Shown here piece after piece: positions 8,562 to 17,200 of a stretch of 26,449 nt of DNA (positions are counted from its first letter, which is position 1; the number at the start of each line of letters is the position of its first letter). Both the position numbers and the translations under genes were made by a program. Below the pieces are notes generated by a model. It searched no databases and had not been told where the DNA came from. It worked only from the letters and a program-made list of their open reading frames with translations. The stretch lies in NCBI RefSeq assembly GCF_905209685.1, contig NZ_CAJLUB010000014.1:1-26449 (forward strand), read 5' to 3'. The DNA is from an uncultured Veillonella sp. GTDB taxonomy: Bacteria > Bacillota > Negativicutes > Veillonellales > Veillonellaceae.

Positions 8562-9041
8562 ATGGCAAAACGTAGCGATTATATTTCCTGGGATGAATAC
8601 TTCATGGGCGTTGCCATCTTAGCAGCGCAACGCTCTAAAGATCCTAATACACAAGTTGGTGCGTGCATCGTTAGTAATGATAATAAAATCTTATCTATTG
8701 GCTATAATGGCATGCCTTTAAACTGTAGCGATGATGATTTTACATGGGAACGCGATACAGCAGATGATAATAAATATTTTTATACTGTACATAGTGAACT
8801 CAATGCCATTCTAAATTATCGCGGCGGTTCTCTAGAGGGTTCTAAGATTTATGTCACATTATTCCCTTGTAATGAATGTGCTAAGGCAATCATTCAAAGT
8901 GGTATTAAGGCTGTTATCTACCGCGATGACCTCTATAAGGATACAAAAGAGGTAAAAGCATCTAAGAGGATGTTAAAAACTGCAGGTGTAGAGATTATTG
9001 AATATAAACCTACAGGCCGTACTTTAAATATCACATTGTAA
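8562..9041 (+). CDS. comEB: Deoxycytidylate (dCMP) deaminase, ComEB-like
   Basis: 159 aa. Zinc-dependent deamination of dCMP to dUMP supplies thymidylate synthesis. The cytidine/deoxycytidylate deaminase motifs are clear: HSE at 77-79 (zinc His and catalytic Glu) and PCNEC at 102-106 (two zinc Cys). In B. subtilis the homologue is comEB, between comEA and comEC. Here comEA and comEC lie about 1.5 kb downstream with the aminopeptidase on the opposite strand in between, so the ancestral cluster may have been split. Despite the gene name, no role in DNA uptake should be assumed. GTGAGG at 8551-8556 serves as ribosome binding site; the leuS terminator separates it from leuS, so its own promoter must lie in or just before that short gap. 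Confidence 0.92.
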   Translation: MAKRSDYISWDEYFMGVAILAAQRSKDPNTQVGACIVSNDNKILSIGYNGMPLNCSDDDFTWERDTADDNKYFYTVHSELNAILNYRGGSLEGSKIYVTLFPCNECAKAIIQSGIKAVIYRDDLYKDTKEVKASKRMLKTAGVEIIEYKPTGRTLNITL

Positions 9042-9067
9042 TAGAATAAATTTTTACTATTATCAAA

Positions 9068-9101
9068 AGACTCTATATACAAGCGTATATAGGGTCTGTT
9101 T
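9068..9101. terminator. Bidirectional terminator between comEB and the aminopeptidase
   Basis: A 13-bp stem (9068-9080 with 9085-9097, one G-T wobble) closes an AAGC loop. The plus side is followed by GTTTCAT and the minus side by TTTGATA. The U-tracts are modest. The remaining 100 bases up to 9202 show no gene. Confidence 0.65.
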
Positions 9102-9202
9102 CATATGTAGTTTTCCAATATAAATTGATATCTACTAGAGACGTTAGACTAGACATATAGTTCTTTGCTGTCATCCAATTTATGATTGTTTTGTAGTTAT
9201 GT

Positions 9203-10432
9203 TTATACTTGTAAACGACCATCAATCATAATGTCTACTTCTTGACCATCACGAGTGTAGCCTTTGATATTCATGCGTTCATGACCAATCATAAAGTCTA
9301 CATGTGTTAAGGAGTGGTTAAGGCCGCGTTCTTTTAATTCTTCTTCAGATAAACCATCGCTACCTTTGAGGCATGTAGGATAAGATGCGCCAATCGCTAA
9401 ATGGCAGGACGTATTTTCATCAAACAATGTTTCGTAGAAGATTTGGTTAGATTGGCTAATTGGGCTAAAGTGATCCACTAATGCTACTTCACCAAGGTAG
9501 TGGGAACCTTCATCAGTTTCTACTAATTCTTTTAGTACTTCATAACCTTCTTTTGCAGTGTATTCTACGATTTTACCTTCTTTAAACGTGAAGGAGAAAT
9601 CAGAAATCGTATTGCCATGGTAAATTAATGGTTTTGTGCTGTGCACAACGCCATTTACACCATTATATTGAGGGGCAGAGAATACTTCCTCTGTAGGAAT
9701 ATTAGCATTGAAAATAGTACCATCTTTGGAGGATTCTTCACCACCTAGCCAGATATGGCCTTCTGGCAATTCTAATAAAAGATCGGTGCCGTTTTCACAA
9801 GTGTAACGCAATGATTTTAAGTCTAGTTTATTTAATGCTTCACAGCGGCGACGCAATTTTGCCATGTGATGACGATATGTATCTTTTGGTTCAATACCTT
9901 CAATACGGCAAAGTTTTAATAATGTTGTCCACAATTGATCGATTTTTTCTTCGTCAGTACCTTCATAGCCAAGTAAATCTGCCCAAAGAACTGTTGGTAC
10001 AGAAGCAACACACCATGTAACAGAAGAGTTCATGATGGCTGTATGATAGAAGGATAACGCTTTATTTAAGTTACGAGATTGTAAGGAAATACGATCTGTT
10101 GGAATACCTTCTAAGGCTTTTGGATTAGCACTGATTAAAGATAAGAAGGCTGCCTTATCATCGATGTATTGTTTGTAGAATTCCGGTATCCAGTTAGCAG
10201 GTTTTTCTAAAACAGATTCGTTAGCATGTAATAAACGTTGACGGGCAATTGGGGAGCATCTCCAGTTCAGAACAACCTCCTTAGCACCAAGTTCATAAGC
10301 TTCTTCAGTAACAATCACTGCAAAGTCTTTGTTTTCTACATCTACAGAAATAACTAATGTTTGGTCTTGCTGCAAGTTTACACCGTATCGTAATAATGTA
10401 CGGGCATATTTTCTTAATGTATCTTGATTCAT
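9203..10432 (-). CDS. M29-family metallo-aminopeptidase (AmpS/AmpT type)
   Basis: 409 aa, standard for family M29. It removes N-terminal amino acids from peptides using two metal ions, normally in the cytoplasm. The dinuclear ligands known from Thermus AmpT (E250, E316, H345, Y352, H376, D378) all have counterparts: E249 in PTEEVF, E315 in LGEVAL, H344 in CHLAIG, Y351, and H377 and D379 in THVDFMIG. The spacing agrees within one or two residues, so the enzyme should be active. AAGGAG at 10438-10443 on the minus strand supports the start. It is convergent with comEB and divergent from comEA, sharing a 111-bp intergenic region with the latter. Confidence 0.95.
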   Translation of the reverse strand: MNQDTLRKYARTLLRYGVNLQQDQTLVISVDVENKDFAVIVTEEAYELGAKEVVLNWRCSPIARQRLLHANESVLEKPANWIPEFYKQYIDDKAAFLSLISANPKALEGIPTDRISLQSRNLNKALSFYHTAIMNSSVTWCVASVPTVLWADLLGYEGTDEEKIDQLWTTLLKLCRIEGIEPKDTYRHHMAKLRRRCEALNKLDLKSLRYTCENGTDLLLELPEGHIWLGGEESSKDGTIFNANIPTEEVFSAPQYNGVNGVVHSTKPLIYHGNTISDFSFTFKEGKIVEYTAKEGYEVLKELVETDEGSHYLGEVALVDHFSPISQSNQIFYETLFDENTSCHLAIGASYPTCLKGSDGLSEEELKERGLNHSLTHVDFMIGHERMNIKGYTRDGQEVDIMIDGRLQV

Positions 10433-10462
10433 AATTTCTCCTTTAATTCGTCATCAATTGTT

Positions 10463-10512
10463 AAACTCCTGCTAGTGTGACCAATAGAGTCATCGGTAGG
10501 AGTTTTGTTTTT
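10463..10512 (+). promoter_or_regulatory. Terminator-like hairpin in the comEA leader region
   Basis: AAACTCCT (10463-10470) can pair with AGGAGTTT (10498-10505), with an inner TGAC/GTCA pairing (10478-10481 with 10489-10492), and is followed by TGTTTTTC. It sits between two divergent genes where no plus-strand gene needs ending. It may be an attenuator ahead of the competence operon or a leader structure of the aminopeptidase mRNA. Confidence 0.4.
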
Positions 10513-10543
10513 CATAGGGAAATCCTTCAGTAGGAGGTGCACT

Positions 10544-11113
10544 ATGAAAGTTAAATTGAAGCCCTATATGATAATTGTATTAATCCTATGTATTTTAGTA
10601 GGAATTTATTTCCTATGGCCTATTATAACAGATGAAAGCGATTCTGTCCTAGCTGAAGGGGGTATAGATGGAAATTCTTCTATATCTACTGTAGAACAAC
10701 AGCCTAATAAACCAATCGCTTATATAACAGGTGCAGTCGCTTCACCTGGTTTATATGAGCTTGAAAGCTCAGCTACTGTAGGTGATATTGTTAAGCTAGC
10801 AGGAGGACTATTACCGTATGCAGATGTAGAGTCGGTAAATATGGCTAAGCCAGTTACTGCAGGTGATCATATCCATGTAGTATTTAACTTTCACGGTAAT
10901 CCTGAAGTGTTATTGCGTGGTAATAAGATAAACATAAACTCTGCCACTGCAAAAGAATTAGACTCTCTGCCAGGTATAGGCCCTGCCATGGCTAAAAGAA
11001 TTGAGGAATATCGTTCACAAAAAGGCCCCTTTACTTCCGTTGAAGGTATCAAGGGGGTGAAGGGCATTGGTGACGGCGTATTTAAGAAAATTAAAGACAA
11101 AATTACAATTTAA
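10544..11113 (+). CDS. comEA: Competence protein ComEA, DNA receptor
   Basis: 189 aa. ComEA binds double-stranded DNA outside the cytoplasmic membrane and hands it to ComEC. Residues 7-25 are an N-terminal membrane anchor. An SLBB domain runs from about 57 to 115 (AYITGAVASPGLYEL). The C-terminal helix-hairpin-helix pair is at 129-189 (ININSATAKELDSLPGIGPA and GVKGIGDGVFKKIK). This is the Firmicute architecture, unlike the short SLBB-less form of most proteobacteria. I chose ATG 10544 because AGGAGG at 10532-10537 precedes it; an upstream in-frame ATG at 10505 would add 13 residues and has no such site. It heads a compact unit with comEC, holA and polC. Confidence 0.93.
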   Translation: MKVKLKPYMIIVLILCILVGIYFLWPIITDESDSVLAEGGIDGNSSISTVEQQPNKPIAYITGAVASPGLYELESSATVGDIVKLAGGLLPYADVESVNMAKPVTAGDHIHVVFNFHGNPEVLLRGNKININSATAKELDSLPGIGPAMAKRIEEYRSQKGPFTSVEGIKGVKGIGDGVFKKIKDKITI

Positions 11114-11138
11114 CAATCAAAATTGTAATCACGAAGGT

Positions 11139-13292
11139 ATGCCACTACATACAAATATTATTGATCGTACAAAAGTGGTGTTAACTCATAGTCAATGGGC
11201 ACATGTTATATTAGGATCTATCATTATAGGAACAATACTAGGGTATGGAAATTATTTTCCTGTACTCAATCAAATGTACTACATCTTTGCGATAGGGATA
11301 GCCATTATAGGTGTCGGTGTTTTTAAAGTCTTACAATCGTCTAATTGGTGGCGATCACTTGGTAAGTTAATAGTTTTAGTGTCCGTTTTTGTAGGACTGT
11401 CGTATTATCAAACAGATTTACGGATTATACATTTTAATAGCTATACTTCATATTATTTGCAGCAAGAAGGAGAATATCTTGGTACGGTTGTAACTGCTCC
11501 TGAAAGAGTAAATTTGAACGGACAGGAGTACTACAAATATACAATTAAAACTCATGGCTTACATCCTTATAAAGATACTGCCAAAAATGATTATATTAAT
11601 GCACAGGGAAGGTTACAGGTATATTCAAAGGTGTCTACCACCAAACATCCCATACGACTAGGGGAATACGCAGTTGTAGAAGGTACACCAAAGTCCTTAT
11701 TTCTTATCGAAGAGGAAGGTCGTATTAATCTTCGCGGTCGATATATGAGTTCCAATTCTCGAGGGCGAATCTACGATGGTGTATATAGAACTGCTACAAA
11801 TAAAGACTTACAAGCATTCAACTATAAAGAGCTCTTTTCTGAAAAAATATATTGGAAACTCTTATTTATTTGTGGATCAATACGTGAGTCTATAGATAAA
11901 ACTATTTCTAATTATCTAGAGGGTCCACAACATGTATTAGCACAATCATTAGCTTTAGGTGGCCATTATAGTGAGCTAGGGGAAGATACAATGAAGGATT
12001 TTTCCTATACAGGGCTTATTCATATTCTATCTATATCAGGTTCACATATTGCGCTCTTATTAGCACTGGTATATGGACTGGGACGACTTATTAAATTAAG
12101 AAAACGAACTAGTTTGACTATTGGCATTTTAGTAGCTTGCATGTATTGTGGTGTCGTTGGTGGCGATGCTCCTGTTGTACGGGCAACGATAATGAGCATA
12201 CTCATGTGTATGGCTTACATAAAAGGTCGATTATATCAAGCGAAGCAGGCATTATGCATATGTGCCATACTATGTTTAGTATATGATCCTTTTTCTATAT
12301 TTGATGTAAGCTTTCAGCTATCCTTTGGTGCAACTTATGGATTGCTCATATGGGGAAAAGTATTATATGAACGTATTCAATGGTTACCAAAATGGATTAA
12401 AACACCCCTTGTATTATGTGTGTCAGCACAGTTGCTCATCTTACCGCTACAGCTGTATTATTTTCACTATATCAGTATTGCTAGTTTGTTAGCAGCTTGT
12501 ATAGTGGCACCTTTATTAGATATATCTATCGTTTTAATTTTTATAAGTACTATTATTAGCTCTATAATGCCAATATCATTTCTATGGTCATTGATAGATG
12601 CACTATTACGTATATCCTTATATTTAAATCATGTGTTAGGTCGTAGTGGCAGTTTACTTTGGTTCGGCATGATGAATCCTTATTGTGCTTATATGTATTT
12701 TGTCCTATTAGGTTTATTTACGTACTTTTTGACACATGGAAAACAGTATACTATTTATATAGTTATGTCCTTGTTTTTTATGATTATCAGCTTTGGGGCA
12801 TCATTTTATGTTACACATTATCATAAGGATGTATTGGTTCACTATATTCCTATGAAGCAGTGTAATGTGTTACTTTGTATAGAACCTAATCACGAAGGGG
12901 CCTATGTATTAATTGATGCGCCAGACCATATTAAAACTACACCTAATGAAAGGCTTATCAATCAAGCTATACGAGCATATGGTGTCAATCCAAAGGTTGT
13001 AAAAGTAGACTACTTTCATAGTAACGGATCTGCAAAAACAATATATAAAAATAGTATGAAAGAAATCGATGTATATAATGGACAAAGAGGGGAAAAAAAT
13101 CTAAAATTAAAAGATAAGACTAATACATTATTTATTACGAGTCGTTCTAGTTCAATGAATGAAATTGGTCGAGTATTACCGCATAATATGGTTTTACTTA
13201 GCAGCCCTCATGGTGTATTACGCGATGTGGATCCATCATCGGAACACATGTATATAATGGGGTACAGTTACATTAAAGATATCTATCTGTGA
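11139..13292 (+). CDS. comEC: Competence channel ComEC/Rec2 with degenerate C-terminal domain
   Basis: 717 aa from this start. ComEC forms the inner-membrane channel through which single-stranded DNA enters. Hydrophobic helices near 23-65 and 75-90 flank the N-terminal OB-like DUF4131 region (to about 190). The Competence domain starts near 265 with ALGGHYSELGEDTMKDFSYTG and the signature GLIHILSISGSHIALL at 292-307, and a helix-rich channel continues to about 560. Residues 565-717 align in pattern with the metallo-beta-lactamase-like domain, but the HxHxDH motif is replaced by FHSNGSA (626-632), so metal binding is unlikely. The start is uncertain: ATG 11139 has only a close GAAGG, while an in-frame TTG at 11067 lies inside comEA behind AAGGGGGTGA (11051-11060) and would give 741 aa. 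The stop overlaps the holA ribosome binding region. Confidence 0.93.
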   Translation: MPLHTNIIDRTKVVLTHSQWAHVILGSIIIGTILGYGNYFPVLNQMYYIFAIGIAIIGVGVFKVLQSSNWWRSLGKLIVLVSVFVGLSYYQTDLRIIHFNSYTSYYLQQEGEYLGTVVTAPERVNLNGQEYYKYTIKTHGLHPYKDTAKNDYINAQGRLQVYSKVSTTKHPIRLGEYAVVEGTPKSLFLIEEEGRINLRGRYMSSNSRGRIYDGVYRTATNKDLQAFNYKELFSEKIYWKLLFICGSIRESIDKTISNYLEGPQHVLAQSLALGGHYSELGEDTMKDFSYTGLIHILSISGSHIALLLALVYGLGRLIKLRKRTSLTIGILVACMYCGVVGGDAPVVRATIMSILMCMAYIKGRLYQAKQALCICAILCLVYDPFSIFDVSFQLSFGATYGLLIWGKVLYERIQWLPKWIKTPLVLCVSAQLLILPLQLYYFHYISIASLLAACIVAPLLDISIVLIFISTIISSIMPISFLWSLIDALLRISLYLNHVLGRSGSLLWFGMMNPYCAYMYFVLLGLFTYFLTHGKQYTIYIVMSLFFMIISFGASFYVTHYHKDVLVHYIPMKQCNVLLCIEPNHEGAYVLIDAPDHIKTTPNERLINQAIRAYGVNPKVVKVDYFHSNGSAKTIYKNSMKEIDVYNGQRGEKNLKLKDKTNTLFITSRSSSMNEIGRVLPHNMVLLSSPHGVLRDVDPSSEHMYIMGYSYIKDIYL

Positions 13293-13303
13293 AAGGAGGA
13301 ATT

Positions 13304-14281
13304 ATGGCACATATTCAACTCATTTATGGCGATGAGCCACAATTAATTGAAGAAGAAAAACGTAAATTTTTAAGTGCCTATCCTGACCTTCCAGTAACAG
13401 TATTAGATGATGAAGCTGGGCCACAGAAGATTAGTGAAAAGCTATGTGAAGATTCTCTTTTTGGTGATCAAAAGGTATTTTGCTTAGTGAACTTACCTAT
13501 TATTCGTAAAAGCGGTAAAAATAGCGATGCTTGGGCTCCATTATATGAACTTCTCATGGAATATAACGGGGATAACCCCATCCTTTTGATTTATCATGAT
13601 ATGATTGATAAACGCATTAAACAGAATAAAGAGCTTCTAGATAAAATACCAAATCATCAATGCAAGCGCCTTGAAGGGGCAGACCTTGTGATGTGGATAC
13701 GTCAGTACTGTACGTCTAATGGATTTAAAATGACACCTGATGCACAGGAATATGTAGCTCATCTCATCGATTTGTGGCAAGATGTACCGGTTTCTTTTAT
13801 GAGAACCGAATTTGACCGGTATTTTCTACAAATTACAGGTGATAAAGTCATTACTAAAGAGTTTCTCGAAGAAAATGGTAGCGATTATGGGGCTAAAAAC
13901 ATTTTCACCTTTAAAGAGGCTCTGTTAAAACGAGATATTGATACATTGCTTGAACTATTTCCGTTTATGTTCGGCTATAAAGAATTAGACCGTGCAATGA
14001 GCTATATTGAGGGGCAATTACGTTTACAGTTACTGGTTAGCGAATGCCGCCAAGCGGGAATGTCTGTTCAAGCTATACAAAACTTATGTAAGGACCATGA
14101 TTCGTCATTTAAACCGTATCCGATTAAGTTAGCTTATGAGGCGAGTCCTAGAATTTCAATTAAGGCGCTACGAGCTTTATTAAAAGGACTCTATGAGATT
14201 ATATTGGATAGCCGTAGTAGCAGGGGCGATATTTGGCGATTTAGAGATTTATGTATTACCTATTGTGGGTATAAGGGATAA
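13304..14281 (+). CDS. holA: DNA polymerase III delta subunit HolA
   Basis: 325 aa. Delta opens the beta sliding clamp as part of the clamp loader. The N-terminus (HIQLIYGDEPQLIEEE) is the normal HolA opening, the AAA+-like domain follows, and the alpha-helical C-terminal collar domain includes FTFKEALLKRD and ends with RSSRGDIWRFRDLCITY. ATG 13304 is preceded by AAAGGAGG (13292-13299). An in-frame GTG at 13289 overlaps the comEC stop and is less likely. holA after comEC is a common Firmicute arrangement, usually followed by rpsT; here polC follows after only 2 nt, placing two polymerase III subunits in one transcript. Confidence 0.93.
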   Translation: MAHIQLIYGDEPQLIEEEKRKFLSAYPDLPVTVLDDEAGPQKISEKLCEDSLFGDQKVFCLVNLPIIRKSGKNSDAWAPLYELLMEYNGDNPILLIYHDMIDKRIKQNKELLDKIPNHQCKRLEGADLVMWIRQYCTSNGFKMTPDAQEYVAHLIDLWQDVPVSFMRTEFDRYFLQITGDKVITKEFLEENGSDYGAKNIFTFKEALLKRDIDTLLELFPFMFGYKELDRAMSYIEGQLRLQLLVSECRQAGMSVQAIQNLCKDHDSSFKPYPIKLAYEASPRISIKALRALLKGLYEIILDSRSSRGDIWRFRDLCITYCGYKG

Positions 14282-14283
14282 AA

Positions 14284-17200
14284 ATGAAAGTACGTTATCG
14301 TGTTGTACCAAAACAGAATAAGAAATCATCCTTCTATGTGAACTGTCATAGCCAACATGTGACGATTCAAGCAGCAGACTCAGCCTTTTCCACATTACTT
14401 AGTTTGCGTGAAAGATTATCTGCATGGTATAAGGATAAGAATATCTCTTTTGACGATATTCCAACTAATACCGATACAGCTTGTTGCTTCGCCTGGAAGG
14501 TAGATACTGAAACTGGGGAAGGTTTAGATACCTATTATTATGGTGGCGGCTGCGGAGCTGGTGAATGGATTGAAGCTGCTGAGGCGCAACGTGAGGCTGA
14601 AGAGGCTAAAAATCAAGCCCCTAGAGGCAAGTCCTTTGCAGGATATGATCAACAAGATGAATATGATGATGTTGACGAAGATGATTTTGCTCCATTCGTA
14701 GAGGCTGTTGAGTTAGGCTATTTCAACAATAGTCCAGTTGTTGTGTCTCGTTCTAATCAAACTGCTGCCGCATCTAGTAATAATGATACTGTCGCATCTG
14801 TGAGCAGTACACCTAAAGTAAGCAAAGGTTTTGCACCTAAAAGTACTACAAAATCTACGGCTAAAGGTAGTGAAGGGGATTGCAAATATCCTCGTCGTGC
14901 ACCGAAGGATGCGCCTACTGACGAAGGTATGATTTTAGGGCCTAAAATTGAAGGTGTTACCTCTAAGATCATGGGTACCTTAGATACGCCAAGCGTCATC
15001 TTTGAAGGTGTATTTGTAGGCTTAGATAAACGGGATACTAAGACTGGTAAAAGTATTGTTAACGGCAGTATCGTAGATGATACAAATAGCATTAAATTTA
15101 TTAAGTTTACAAACAGTCCTGAAGAGGGGGATGCGTTACTTAAACAGCTAAAAGGCTTACAACGCGTTCGAGTACAAGGTAGCGTCAGCTTTGATGATCG
15201 ATTCGATAAAGATTATATCTTATCTATTCGAAGCATCGAGGCTATGGAAACTACGAGCGTGGAACGTACAGAAAACCGACCAGACTCCCGCGTAGAGCTT
15301 CATTTACATACTAAGATGAGTGATAAGGATGCTCTTGTATCTGTTAAGGATCTATTTAAAACAGTAAAAAAATGGGGCCATCCTGCAGTGGCTATTACAG
15401 ACCATGGCGTAGTACAAGCCTTCCCTGAGGCTCAAGCTCTTGGTAAAGAGTTGGGCGTTAAGGTTATCTACGGTGTAGAGGGTTATCTTATTGAAGATGA
15501 GACAGTAACTCGCGATGAAGAGCCTGTATTAGATAAAAAGAAGAAAAAAGAAAAAGACAAACGTTACCATATTATCTTGTTAGCAAAAAATATGGTAGGT
15601 TTACGTAATCTCTATAAGATGATTTCTATATCTCACCTTGAACATTACAAGGTTCGTCCTCGTTTGCCACGTTCTGTTATTGAAGAACATCGTGAAGGTA
15701 TCATCATTGGTTCTGCTTGTGAAGCTGGGGAACTTATGCAATCCATCGTTCGCGGCGCTACAAAGGAAGAGTTACTTGAGGTAGCCTCTTTCTACGACTA
15801 TCTTGAAATTCAACCACATACGAACAATATGTTCTTGGTTCGTAAAGGCCTTATGCCAGATGAGCAAGCTCTTATCGATATGAATAAAACCGTTATCGAA
15901 TTAGGGGAAGCTTTAAATAAACCTGTATGTGCTACTTGTGACGTTCATTATTTAACACCAGAAGAAAAGATATATCGTGAAATTATGTTAACTGCATGTG
16001 GGTATCCAGATGCGGATGAACAACCAGATTTGCACTTGCGTACTACAGATGAAATGTTGGCATCCTTCCCTTATTTAAGTGAAGAAAAGGCCTATGAAGT
16101 AGTAGTTACTAATACTCGTGCTATTAATGATAGTATTGAAGATATCAAACCAGTTCCAGACGGCACATATTCACCAAAAATTGAAGGCGCCGATGAAGCT
16201 TTCACAGAAATGTGCTATAGAAATGCGAAGGCTATTTATGGTGATCCATTGCCACGCGTTGTACAAGAGCGTCTAGATTATGAATTGGATTGTATTATTT
16301 CTAATGGTTATGGCGTATTGTATTACATAGCTCATAAACTAGTAAAAAAATCTCTTGATGATGGATATCTTGTAGGTTCTCGTGGTTCTGTAGGGTCTTC
16401 TTTTGCAGCTACCATGTCTGAGATTACAGAGGTAAACCCATTACCACCACATTATGTATGTCCTAACTGTAAATATTCAGAATTCTTTGAAAAGGGCGAA
16501 TATGCAGGTGGTTTTGACTTGCCTCGTAAAGACTGCCCTGAGTGTGGTCATGCGTTACAAACAAATGGTCATGATATTCCGTTTGCTATCTTCCTTGGTT
16601 TCGAAGGTGATAAGGTTCCAGATATCGACCTTAACTTCTCCGGTGATTACCAAGCAAAAGCTCACAAATATACGGAAGAACTATTTGGCCGTGACAATGT
16701 ATTTAAAGCCGGTACTATTGGTACTATCGCTGATAAAACTGCCTTTGGTTATGTTAAAAAGTACGCTGAAATAAGGGACATTCAAGCTCGCAGTGGTTTC
16801 TTTGAACATTTGGCAAAAGGCTTTACGAATGTAAAGAATACTACTGGTCAACATCCAGGTGGTATCATGGTATGTCCTCGTGATATGGATGTGCATCACT
16901 TTACACCTATACAGCATCCTGCGAATAAGAAGGAAAGTGGCGTATTAACAACACACTTTGACTATCACTCTATTGAAGGTCGTATGACTAAACTTGATAT
17001 TCTTGGCCATGATGATCCTACTATCATTCGTATGCTAGAGGATTTGACTGGTATAGATGCAAAAACTATACCATTTGATGATCCAAAAACATTGAGTTTA
17101 TTCTCTTCTACAGAAGGGATTGGTTTAACACCTGAACAATTACAAGGTGACCAAGTAGCCAGCTTGGCTGTGCCAGAATGTGGTACGAAGTTCGTACGGG

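Noticed and set aside
11067..11138. Longer comEC start at TTG 11067
   Set aside because: The Shine-Dalgarno-like AAGGGGGTGA is part of the conserved ComEA helix-hairpin-helix coding sequence and the extra residues look unlike a ComEC N-terminus. I kept it as an alternative only.
14279..14284. rpsT expected after holA
   Set aside because: Only 2 nt separate holA and polC, so the small ribosomal protein gene often found there is not in this window.
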